NCBI GenBank assembly: GCA_937961295.1
Contig: CALGOK010000089.1
Span: 1-6,031, forward strand
Length of the DNA: 6,031 nucleotides
Direction of reading: 5' to 3'
DNA from: an uncultured Gemmatimonadota bacterium
GTDB taxonomy: Bacteria; Gemmatimonadota; Gemmatimonadetes; Gemmatimonadales; GWC2-71-9
Part shown: piece after piece, positions 1 to 5,929 of the stretch
How the letters are laid out: each line of letters opens with the position of its first letter
How positions within the stretch are numbered: the stretch's first letter is position 1
Made by a program: the position numbers and the translations under genes
Notes under the pieces: model-generated
What the model was told of the DNA's origin: nothing
Databases searched by the model: none
The model's input: only the letters and a program-made list of their open reading frames with translations

Positions 1-1431
1 CTCACCCCGCAGACGGTGGCGCGCGTGCGCGGCGCCTTCGGCGACGAGGTCGCGGTGCTCCACAGCGGCCTCTCCGATGGCGAGCGGGCCGATGCCTGGC
101 GCGCCCTCCGCCGCAGCGAGCGCCGGGTCGCCGTCGGTGCCCGCTCCGCCGTGTTCGCCCCGGTGGCGCGACTCGGTGTGATCGTGCTCGACGAGGAGCA
201 CGAGACCAGCTACAAGAACGGCGAGACGCCGCGCTACCACGCCCGCGACGTGGCCCGGATGCGTGCGCGCCTCGAGGGCGCGACCGTGGTGCTGGGGAGC
301 GCCACCCCCTCGGTCGAGAGCTGGGCCCGGTCACGCGATTCGGCCGTGACGCTGCCGGCCCGGATCGGCGACCGGCCCCTCCCGCCAGTGGAGATGATCG
401 ACCTGCGCCACGAGGGGAGCGTCGCCGACGCGGCGCTGCCGTGGACCGCGCCGCTCGACGCCGCGGTGACCACCGCGCTGGGCCGCGGGGACCAGGTGCT
501 CCTGCTGCTCAATCGGCGCGGCTGGGCCTCGTTCATCCAGTGCACCGCGTGCGGCGAGGTGGTCGACTGTCCCGATTGCAGCATCGCGATGACCGTGCAC
601 CGCGGGCCCGACCACCTGCGCTGTCACTACTGCGATCGTCGCGCCGAGGTGCCCACGCGGTGTGCGGTGTGCGAGGGCGAGACCACGCGCCACCGCGGCG
701 CGGGAACCCAGCAGCTCGAGCGGCTCGTCGCCGAGCGCTTTCCCGCCGCCCGGCTGGCACGGATGGATCTCGACACCACGGCGTCGCGGTGGTCGCACCA
801 CCGGATCCTCGAGCGCTTCGGCCGCGGCGAACTCGACGTGCTGCTCGGAACCCAGATGATCGCCAAGGGAATCGACTTCCCGAACGTGACGCTGGTGGGC
901 GTGGTCGCCGCCGACCTGGCGCTCCACCTCCCCGACTTCCGTGCGGCGGAGCGGACGTTCCAGCTGGTCGCTCAGGTCGCGGGCAGGGCGGGGCGGGGAG
1001 CGCGCGGCGGCCGCGTGCTGGTGCAGACCCGGCAGCCCGACCACCCGGCACTGCGCTTCGCGGCGGCGCACGATGCCGAGGGATTCCTCGAGGCCGAGCT
1101 CGCGGTGCGTGCATCGCCAGCCTACCCACCGAGCACCGCTCTGGCCCGGCTGGTGGCAAGCGGACCCGGTCGTGACTCCGTGCTCCGCCGGGCGATCGAG
1201 CTGGCCGAGTGGAGCGAGCAGGTCGCCGCGCGCTCCTCCCGGCGACTCATCGTGCTGGGGCCGGCACCGTGCCCGGTCGAGCGGATCCGCGGCGAGTGGC
1301 GGGTGCACTGCCTCCTCAAGGGCGACGCGCGCGACGTCGCGGCATGGGTGCGCACGGTGGGGCCGCGCCTGGCTGGGCGCCGCGGCGACGTGCGGCTCAG
1401 CGTGGACCGCGATCCGGTGAGCCTGCTCTAG
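1..1431 (+). CDS. priA: Primosomal protein N' (PriA helicase), 5' truncated by window edge
   Basis: This is a superfamily-2 3'-5' DNA helicase that recognises stalled or collapsed forks and loads the replicative helicase during replication restart. The frame is open from base 1, so the N-terminal DNA-binding part and Walker A motif lie outside the window; about 476 residues remain of a protein usually around 730 to 800 long. Visible motifs, in order, are the Walker B box DEEH (190-201), motif III GSATPS (295-312), NRRGW (motif IV region, near 514), and a zinc-binding region with eight cysteines in four CxxC pairs (541-672). These are followed by the motif V stretch GTQMIAKGIDFPNV (847-888) and motif VI QVAGRAGRG (973-999). 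The C-terminus ends in DRDPVSLL, typical of PriA. The gene stops with TAG 11 bases before the first heptamer array, which may help end its transcript. An internal GTG at 16 is not the true start. The identification is secure. Confidence 0.96.
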   Translation, partial: LTPQTVARVRGAFGDEVAVLHSGLSDGERADAWRALRRSERRVAVGARSAVFAPVARLGVIVLDEEHETSYKNGETPRYHARDVARMRARLEGATVVLGSATPSVESWARSRDSAVTLPARIGDRPLPPVEMIDLRHEGSVADAALPWTAPLDAAVTTALGRGDQVLLLLNRRGWASFIQCTACGEVVDCPDCSIAMTVHRGPDHLRCHYCDRRAEVPTRCAVCEGETTRHRGAGTQQLERLVAERFPAARLARMDLDTTASRWSHHRILERFGRGELDVLLGTQMIAKGIDFPNVTLVGVVAADLALHLPDFRAAERTFQLVAQVAGRAGRGARGGRVLVQTRQPDHPALRFAAAHDAEGFLEAELAVRASPAYPPSTALARLVASGPGRDSVLRRAIELAEWSEQVAARSSRRLIVLGPAPCPVERIRGEWRVHCLLKGDARDVAAWVRTVGPRLAGRRGDVRLSVDRDPVSLL

Positions 1432-1442
1432 CGCGACATTGC

Positions 1443-1561
1443 GAGGGGCGAGGGGCGAGGGGCGAACAACAAACCACCTGCGCCTCGCCACTCGCGCGGC
1501 TTGCGCGTAGATTCTCCTCGCCCCTCGCCCCTCGCCCCTCGCCCCTCGCACTTCGCCCCTC
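1443..1561. repeat. Inverted pair of heptamer tandem arrays, GAGGGGC / GCCCCTC
   Basis: The left arm is three perfect GAGGGGC units (1443-1463). The right arm is four perfect GCCCCTC units (1520-1547), one degenerate unit GCACTTC (1548-1554) and one more perfect unit (1555-1561). The arms can pair over at least 21 bp in several registers, around a spacer of about 56 bases (1464-1519). The unit contains no stop codon. The minus strand of the right arm has four GGGG tracts with 3-base CGA loops, a canonical G-quadruplex motif. The array lies directly after priA and before the channel gene. It could help terminate priA transcription, act in the channel mRNA leader, or be a non-functional expandable repeat. 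There is no U-rich tract, so it is not a standard intrinsic terminator. Confidence 0.9.
1508..1513 (+). promoter_or_regulatory. Possible -10-like box (TAGATT) for the channel gene
   Basis: TAGATT lies in the spacer between the two arms of the first heptamer array, about 75 bases before the channel start codon. It resembles the TAGCTT box upstream of the ornithine cyclodeaminase gene, and both follow the same 12-mer, TCGCGCGGCTTG (1492-1503 here). No convincing -35 box stands 16-18 bases upstream. If it is used, transcription would start near the right arm of the array and place the repeat in the leader. This is weak evidence. Confidence 0.22.
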
Positions 1562-1577
1562 GCCCTGTCGCCATCCT

Positions 1578-1581
1578 GAGG
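1578..1581 (+). promoter_or_regulatory. Ribosome binding site of the channel gene
   Basis: GAGG lies five bases before the ATG at 1587. It supports this start over the longer open frame, which runs back through the heptamer array into priA. Confidence 0.5.
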
Positions 1582-1586
1582 TTGCC

Positions 1587-2213
1587 ATGAAGAAGCTGCT
1601 CACCGAGTTCCTCGGCACCTACTTCCTCGTGCTCGTGATCGGGCTCGTCGTCCTCGGTGGAGTCGCGCTGGCGCCCCTCGCGATCGGGGTGGCACTGGCG
1701 GTGCTCGTCTACATGGGCGGTCACATCTCCGGGGCGCACTACAATCCGGCGGTGAGCATCGCGGCGATGCTCCGCGGCAAGCTCGCGTCCACCGACCTGG
1801 TGCCGTACATCCTGGCGCAGCTGCTCGGCAGCGCCGCCGCGGCCGGCACGGTGCACGTGATGACCGGACGCACCTTCGCCCCGGCGCCGGCGCCAGGCGG
1901 CCTGATCGCACCGGTGCTCGCGGAGGTGCTGTTCACGTTCCTGCTGGTGCTGGTGATCTTCAACGTGGCGATGTCCGAGCGCACCAAGGGGAACTCGTTC
2001 TACGGCCTGGCGATCGGCGGCGCGGTGATGACCGGCGCATTCGCGGTCGGCGGGATTTCCGGGGCGGCATTCAACCCGGCGGTGGGCACCGGCCCGATCG
2101 TGATCCAGGCCCTCATGGGCGCCGGCGGCATCGCCGACCTCTGGCGCTACATCGTCGGCCCGGTCGCGGGCGGGGTCCTGGCAGCGGTGGTGTTTGTGCT
2201 GCAGGAGACATGA
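1587..2213 (+). CDS. MIP-family channel (aquaporin-like) with atypical selectivity filter
   Basis: This 208-residue inner-membrane channel belongs to the major intrinsic protein family, which moves water or small uncharged solutes passively. Six hydrophobic segments are visible, at about residues 6-24, 29-44, 72-92, 107-127, 137-155 and 185-205. Two half-helix loops carry the NPA signatures: GGHISGAHYNPAVS (NPA at 53-55) and GGISGAAFNPAVG (NPA at 163-165). The family normally has arginine straight after the second NPA; here it is Val166 (GTG at 2082-2084). An ungapped comparison with E. coli AqpZ from memory also puts small or aliphatic residues at the other filter positions, so the substrate cannot be inferred. 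The protein is somewhat shorter than AqpZ, mainly between the first two membrane segments. The start was chosen from the MKKLLTEFLGT opening and the GAGG before it. Heptamer arrays bracket the gene, and its TGA stop is the first repeat of the downstream one. Family membership is secure; the substrate is unknown. Confidence 0.92.
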   Translation: MKKLLTEFLGTYFLVLVIGLVVLGGVALAPLAIGVALAVLVYMGGHISGAHYNPAVSIAAMLRGKLASTDLVPYILAQLLGSAAAAGTVHVMTGRTFAPAPAPGGLIAPVLAEVLFTFLLVLVIFNVAMSERTKGNSFYGLAIGGAVMTGAFAVGGISGAAFNPAVGTGPIVIQALMGAGGIADLWRYIVGPVAGGVLAAVVFVLQET

Positions 2214-2282
2214 AGGGTGAAGGGTGAAGGGTGAAGGGGAAAGGCCGCCTGAGACGCCTTCCCCTTCACCCTTCACCCTTCA
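2211..2282. repeat. Inverted heptamer array TGAAGGG / CCCTTCA, stop-codon cassette and likely bidirectional terminator hairpin
   Basis: The left arm is four TGAAGGG units (2211-2238) and the right arm is three CCCTTCA units (2262-2282). With the GGGGAAAGG and CCTTCCCC flanks, the arms form a nearly perfect stem of about 26 bp with one bulged base and a loop of roughly 12 bases (2245-2256). Each unit holds a TGA, and a 7-base period puts TGA in all three frames on each strand. The outermost units supply the stop codons of both convergent genes (2211-2213 plus, 2280-2282 minus). The plus strand has four G3+ tracts with TGAA loops (2215-2239), a G-quadruplex motif. The position between convergent genes suggests transcript-end function, but there is no T tract, so terminator activity is inferred. 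Confidence 0.9.
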
Positions 2283-4346
2283 CGCGCCGCGATTCGCGGC
2301 GAGTGCGATCTCTCCTCCGATCATCACGCTCCTCGGCCGGCCCGGCTCCGCGACGCGCCCGAAGCCGCCATTGACGACCACGCCGGCCACGTGGCGCACG
2401 TCGAAGACGTTGCGCAGGCCGGCGAGCAAGGCGATCCTCGCGTCGGCATCCCACCGGATGTGCAGGTTGGTGACCCCCGCTCCCCATCCGTCGATCCGCA
2501 GCGTGTTGGCGTCGTCGGCCCAGGTCCCGCTCGACCAGGCGTGGTCGAAGTCGATCACCAGGGTCGACGGTCGCGCGGTGGCCACGAGTCTCGCGGTGAA
2601 CGGAAAGACACCCGGGACCGCGTTCTCGCGGATCGAGGCTCCGTCTGCGGCGACGGCATCGTCGCCGAAGCGCCCCTTGCCCCAGGTGGCGCTGCCGCGC
2701 ACGGTGAGCAGCGCTCCGGCGCGCGCCACGAGGGCGAGCTCCACGCCGCGCGTCGTCGTGCGGCCGACATTGGCGAAGAAGCTCCGGCCCCCGACCTCGG
2801 AGATCGCGGTGATGGCGTCGCGCGTGGCGGCGCGCCAGACCACCGCCTCCGCGTCGAGGTTTGCTCCGCGCCAGCGTGCGCCGGCCTCCATTGACAGGGT
2901 GCGCGCCGGGTCGAGGACGGTGTTGAGCCCCGTCCCGCCGTCGGGCCGATTGGCGAGCTCGGTGGTGGTGGGCGTCTCGAACGCGCTCCCGCCGCCCAGC
3001 CACGCCTCGACCGATGATCGCTGCCACGACACCGCGGCGCTGGCGCTCCATGCCGCCATGGTGCGCGACCCGCCGGCGGCGGGATCGATTCGGTCGTCCA
3101 CCGAGAACGCCACCCGGTCGTGCCGCACGCCGCCGCGCGCGCTAAGCGCTCCGCCGAGCGGTGCGTGGAGTTGCAGGAACGGACCCAGCTCGGTGATCAC
3201 CTCGCGCTGATCGAGGAACGCCGGTCCGTTCACGACGCCGGCGCGGTGGCGGCGATTGACGCGATCATCGGCCATGCGCTGCGCATCGACTCCACCGAGC
3301 AGCACGGCGGTGCCGCCGATCGGCAGGGTGAGCGATGCGCGGATGCCGGCCACGCGGCGGTCGATGCCGATCCAGACGCCTTCCTCGGGATCGGCCGGCG
3401 CCGGTGCCGGCGCGGCGATCGGATTCTCGAGGTCGCGGCGCAGTAGCCACGTCGTCACCTCGGTGCGCGCACCGCCGCCCGGCCGGGCCTTCCAGTCGAG
3501 CGACAGCGACGATTGCTCCACCGTCTTCCCCGCATTGCGGCGAACCGAGTTGGGGTTGGCCTGTCGCGGATCGCTGCGGTATTCGGCGAGCGTCAGCGCC
3601 CCGGGCGAGAGCAGTGCGGGGTCGTCGGCGTGATTGGCGCGCAGCGTCACGATGTGGTTGTCCGCGGCGCGCAATTCCATCGCGGCCCGAACGCGGAGCT
3701 GTTCACCAGCAGCATGCTCGCGCCAGCCATCGGTGGTGGTGCGCGACGCGGCGAGCAATCCGCCGGCGCGGCCGCCCCCGCCGCCGGCGACCGCGTGCCA
3801 GGTCGCCGTGGCGTCCGAGCCGGCCTGCACCCCTCCCTGCGCACCCCACCGGCCCTCGAGGCGGGACGCGGTCTCGATGGCGACCACGCCGAGGGAGCCG
3901 TTGCCGTGGAGCGCGGCGAGAGGCCCGCGGGCCACCTCGATCCGCCGGGCAGTCAGCAGATCGGCCGCGGTGAGCGGAGTCTGGCCATCGGGCAGGGTGG
4001 CCGGCACGCCGTCCACGAGGACCTGCACGCTGCGGACCCCGAAATTGGCACGGGCACCGGCGCCGCGGATGCTGAGCCGAGGATCCTGGGTCGGATCGCC
4101 GCGGTCGCGGATCACGACACCCGGGACCAGGGCCAGCGCATCATCGAGGGCGGGCAGCGGCCGTCCCCGGCCAAGGGCACCGGAGTCGAGCACCGTCACC
4201 GCCAGCCCGGCGGCGCCGGGCGTCAGGGCGCCCCGTGACACGGCCACCCTCAGCTCGGGGAGCGCCTGGGCGGTGTCCGGCCGCTGCGCCGTGAGGGCGA
4301 GGGGGACGAGGAGGGCGCCGAGGATGGCGAGGGTGGGGCCGGGCAT
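2280..4346 (-). CDS. TonB-dependent outer-membrane receptor
   Basis: The 688-residue protein is a 22-strand-barrel type importer that takes up a scarce ligand (iron chelate, cobalamin or other) using energy from TonB-ExbB-ExbD. Residues 1-20 form a signal peptide with likely cleavage at LTA|Q. A possible TonB box follows (LPELRVAVS, 29-37). The plug domain spans about 45-160 and includes DDALALVPGV, the LSIRGAG motif (91-97), VQVLVDGVPATLPDG and RIEVARGPLAALHGNGSLGV. The rest is strand-rich barrel, ending with the typical GLRNVFDVRHV and a VVVNGGFGRVAEPGRPRSV segment. The ATG at 4346 was preferred over an in-frame TTG five codons upstream because it begins a clean signal peptide; neither has an obvious Shine-Dalgarno. 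The C-terminus continues as IALAANRGA and lacks the usual terminal aromatic residue; its stop comes from the heptamer array. The gene is divergent from the ornithine cyclodeaminase gene. The ligand cannot be told. A Fur-family gene nearby makes metal uptake plausible but unproven. Confidence 0.93.
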   Translation of the reverse strand: MPGPTLAILGALLVPLALTAQRPDTAQALPELRVAVSRGALTPGAAGLAVTVLDSGALGRGRPLPALDDALALVPGVVIRDRGDPTQDPRLSIRGAGARANFGVRSVQVLVDGVPATLPDGQTPLTAADLLTARRIEVARGPLAALHGNGSLGVVAIETASRLEGRWGAQGGVQAGSDATATWHAVAGGGGGRAGGLLAASRTTTDGWREHAAGEQLRVRAAMELRAADNHIVTLRANHADDPALLSPGALTLAEYRSDPRQANPNSVRRNAGKTVEQSSLSLDWKARPGGGARTEVTTWLLRRDLENPIAAPAPAPADPEEGVWIGIDRRVAGIRASLTLPIGGTAVLLGGVDAQRMADDRVNRRHRAGVVNGPAFLDQREVITELGPFLQLHAPLGGALSARGGVRHDRVAFSVDDRIDPAAGGSRTMAAWSASAAVSWQRSSVEAWLGGGSAFETPTTTELANRPDGGTGLNTVLDPARTLSMEAGARWRGANLDAEAVVWRAATRDAITAISEVGGRSFFANVGRTTTRGVELALVARAGALLTVRGSATWGKGRFGDDAVAADGASIRENAVPGVFPFTARLVATARPSTLVIDFDHAWSSGTWADDANTLRIDGWGAGVTNLHIRWDADARIALLAGLRNVFDVRHVAGVVVNGGFGRVAEPGRPRSVMIGGEIALAANRGA

Positions 4347-4427
4347 CCGGCAATGTGGCAAGGGCCCACGGGCGCGGCAATCGCGCGGCTTGTCCCGCGT
4401 CCCTGCCGCGGCCTAGCTTACCCGCCC
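4347..4427. promoter_or_regulatory. Divergent intergenic region with promoters for receptor and cyclodeaminase genes
   Basis: These 81 bases separate two genes that start back to back, so both promoters must lie here or inside the neighbouring genes. On the minus strand, TTGCCG (4375-4380) and CACATT (4352-4357) with a 17-base spacer are a weak candidate for the receptor. The plus-strand candidate is listed separately. No inverted repeat resembling a Fur box, which is normally AT-rich, was seen. Confidence 0.5.
4390..4419 (+). promoter_or_regulatory. Candidate promoter of the ornithine cyclodeaminase operon, nearly leaderless
   Basis: TTGTCC (4390-4395) and TAGCTT (4414-4419) are separated by 18 bases, close to sigma-70 spacing. 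The ATG follows only eight bases after the -10-like box, and the bases between are CA-rich with no Shine-Dalgarno (ACCCGCCC). A start about 6-8 bases past the box would give a leader of zero to a few bases, consistent with leaderless translation. Confidence 0.4.
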
Positions 4428-5507
4428 ATGCACTGGCTCCCCGATACCTCCCAGCCGCCGTTCCGCGATGCGCCGCTCGCCCGGTTCGCCCCCGCGCCGG
4501 CCGATGGCGTGCTTCCGGACGGCTTCTTCTCCACCTCGAACCTGCCGACCTACGTGCGGCTCGAGGGCGGCTGGGCAGCCCCGACGCGGCCGCGGATGGA
4601 CTGCGCGGTGGTCCGGCGCGCCGATGGCCTCGAGACGCTCGAGCCGCGCAAGGTGCGCGCGGGCGACCCGGTGCTGGTCGGGTTGCGCGAGCGCGGCGAG
4701 GACGGCGTGGTGGTGCACACCGAGGGGTTCCTCGGCGAGACCCATTCGCCCAACGAGTTCGTGTTCATGAGCACCGACGTGTCGCGCGAGCGGCCGGTGA
4801 ACTACGAGGACCTCGCCGCCAAGCTGGTGGAACAGCGCCGCGGCGGCGGCTACCTGGTGTGGGTGGCCGGTCCGGCGCTGGTGCACTCGCGCGCGCGCAG
4901 CGACTTCGAGTGGTTCATCCGCCACGGCTACGTGCAGGCGGTGCTGGCCGGCAACGCGGTGGCGGTGCACGACATCGAGGCGGCGATCTTCGGCACCACG
5001 CTGGGGATGAACAACGCCGGCCGCCCGACCACCGGCGGACACGGGCTGCACATGCGCGCCATCAATGCGGTGCGCGCCGCGGGAAGCATCGAGGCGGCGG
5101 TGGCCGACGGCACCATCGGCAGCGGGATCATGCACGCGCTGGTGTCGACCGGCACGCCGTACGTGCTCGCGGGCTCGATCCGCGACGACGGGCCGCTTCC
5201 CGGGGTGGTCACCGACGCTGCCGCGGCGCAGGACGCGATGCGCGAGCACACGGTGCGCGCCACCGGCGCGGTGTTCATCGCCACCGCCCTGCACGCGATC
5301 GCGGTGGGCAACATGCTCCCGTCGTTCCACACCAACACCCCCGATGGCCGGCCCGAGCCGCTGCTCACCATCTGCGTCGACCAGACCGAGTTCGTGGTCA
5401 CCAAGCTGAAGGACCGCGGAACCCACCAGGCCTTCGGGGTCGTCACCAACGCCCAGGACTTCATGCACGTGCTCCGGCACTTCGTGGAACGATGCTCCCC
5501 GAACTGA
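4428..5507 (+). CDS. Ornithine cyclodeaminase, archaeal/AgrE-ArgZ type (TIGR00300 family, LOR/SDH domain)
   Basis: The 359-residue cytosolic protein matches the TIGR00300 family. Its members include the archaeal NAD-dependent ornithine cyclodeaminase and the C-terminal half of cyanobacterial AgrE/ArgZ, which convert L-ornithine to L-proline and ammonia. It is unrelated to the classical mu-crystallin-type enzyme. The N-terminal LOR/SDH conserved region covers about residues 31-100 (FFSTSNLPTYVRLEGGW, then PRMDCAVV). The C-terminal domain carries the recognisable blocks LAGNAVAVHDIEAAIFGTTLG (173-193), GGHGLHMRAIN (203-213), LAGSIRDDGPLP (247-258), ATALHAIAVGN (285-295) and KLKDRGTHQAFGVVT (326-340). 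There is no N-terminal arginine dihydrolase domain as in AgrE, so arginine is not its direct substrate. The ATG at 4428 was chosen because the open frame farther upstream overlaps the receptor start and has no family similarity. Its end overlaps the next gene by 16 bases. The family assignment is strong; the reaction is inferred from homologues. Confidence 0.9.
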   Translation: MHWLPDTSQPPFRDAPLARFAPAPADGVLPDGFFSTSNLPTYVRLEGGWAAPTRPRMDCAVVRRADGLETLEPRKVRAGDPVLVGLRERGEDGVVVHTEGFLGETHSPNEFVFMSTDVSRERPVNYEDLAAKLVEQRRGGGYLVWVAGPALVHSRARSDFEWFIRHGYVQAVLAGNAVAVHDIEAAIFGTTLGMNNAGRPTTGGHGLHMRAINAVRAAGSIEAAVADGTIGSGIMHALVSTGTPYVLAGSIRDDGPLPGVVTDAAAAQDAMREHTVRATGAVFIATALHAIAVGNMLPSFHTNTPDGRPEPLLTICVDQTEFVVTKLKDRGTHQAFGVVTNAQDFMHVLRHFVERCSPN

Positions 5508-5929
5508 CCACCGGCCCCGGCGAGGGCGAGCGTTGGGAGCGGCTTGCCGAGTGGCTCCGCGGCCAGATCGTCGTGGAGGAAGTCGACGGCATCTGGGTGT
5601 TCCGGGTGGTGCGCCGCGAGCAGCGCGAGTACGGCACCGCGGTGCTCTCGCTGGTGAGCGGCGACCGGCGGCGCATCCTCACCGCCACCTACGTGGCGAC
5701 GATCAAGGGGAAGGAGCGCGGCGGATTCGAGACGGCGCTGCGCGAGGTCGGCAGCGGTCCGCTGGAGGCGCTGCACGAGCTGCTCGCGCTGGTGCCGATC
5801 CGCGCCGACGACGAGGATCCGCCGGCCTCGGTGGAGCCGCGGGCGTGGTTCCCGCCGCGCGAGGAGACGGCCGACGAGCCGGAGGCCGCCGCGGACGACG
5901 CCGAGGCGGTGGAGGCCGATGCCGGCTGA
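5492..5929 (+). CDS. Uncharacterised 145-residue protein with acidic C-terminal tail
   Basis: I do not recognise this family. The first 105 or so residues look like a compact alpha/beta domain: a probable helix (ERWERLAEWLRG, 13-24), then alternating strands (IVVEEVDGIWVFRVVRRE, 26-43; TAVLSLVSGDRRRILTATYVATI, 49-71), then a helix (GPLEALHELLALVP, 89-102). Residues 105-145 form a low-complexity tail rich in Asp, Glu, Ala and Pro, probably disordered. There is no signal peptide, membrane segment or cysteine, so it is likely cytosolic. The ATG at 5492 overlaps the end of the cyclodeaminase gene by 16 bases with only a weak purine stretch before it, suggesting translational coupling. Its own end overlaps the Fur-family start by 11 bases. 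It reads as a real gene because it fills the space between two recognised genes in an overlapping series. A link to proline metabolism or to the regulator is only a guess from position. Confidence 0.75.
   Translation: MLPELTTGPGEGERWERLAEWLRGQIVVEEVDGIWVFRVVRREQREYGTAVLSLVSGDRRRILTATYVATIKGKERGGFETALREVGSGPLEALHELLALVPIRADDEDPPASVEPRAWFPPREETADEPEAAADDAEAVEADAG
5911..5915 (+). promoter_or_regulatory. Ribosome binding site of the Fur-family gene
   Basis: GGAGG lies inside the preceding coding sequence, three bases before the ATG at 5919. The spacing is short but the match is strong, and it supports that start. Confidence 0.45.

Noticed and set aside
871..873. Ile in PriA motif V (KGIDFP) where E. 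coli PriA has His (KGHHFP)
   Set aside because: Many PriA proteins, such as those of Firmicutes, have KGLDFP with an aliphatic residue here, so it is ordinary variation.
331..1551. Long minus-strand open frame (406 codons) opposite priA
   Set aside because: It is antisense to a secure PriA coding region. Its translation is rich in Arg, His, Ala and Pro with no recognisable motif, as expected of a shadow frame in very GC-rich DNA.
1443..1561. CRISPR array
   Set aside because: The 7-base units are directly adjacent without spacers and in opposed arms, so they are simple tandem repeats rather than a CRISPR array.
1209..1586. N-terminal extension of the channel protein into priA and the heptamer array
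   Set aside because: The frame is open only because the GCCCCTC repeat lacks stop codons. The extension has no family similarity, and the ATG at 1587 has a GAGG and a normal MIP-family opening.
1443..2282. Insertion sequence or transposon carrying the channel gene between inverted repeats
   Set aside because: The two arrays differ in sequence, each is itself a closed inverted pair, and there is no transposase or target-site duplication.
2224..3210. Plus-strand open frame of 328 codons opposite the receptor gene
   Set aside because: It begins inside the heptamer array and is Ser/Ala/Arg/Pro-rich without motifs, while the other strand encodes a clear TonB-dependent receptor.
4347..4361. TTG start at 4361 for the receptor gene
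   Set aside because: It would add five residues (fMet-PHCR) before an already good signal peptide. The ATG at 4346 is the simpler choice, although neither has a clear ribosome binding site.
4353..4427. Longer cyclodeaminase protein starting at 4353
   Set aside because: The extra 25 residues show no family similarity, overlap the candidate promoter, and the start would lie against the receptor's own start.
4413..5480. Minus-strand open frame opposite the cyclodeaminase gene
   Set aside because: The translation is low-complexity (His, Arg, Ala, Gly, Val), has no family resemblance, and the plus-strand frame is a clear family match.
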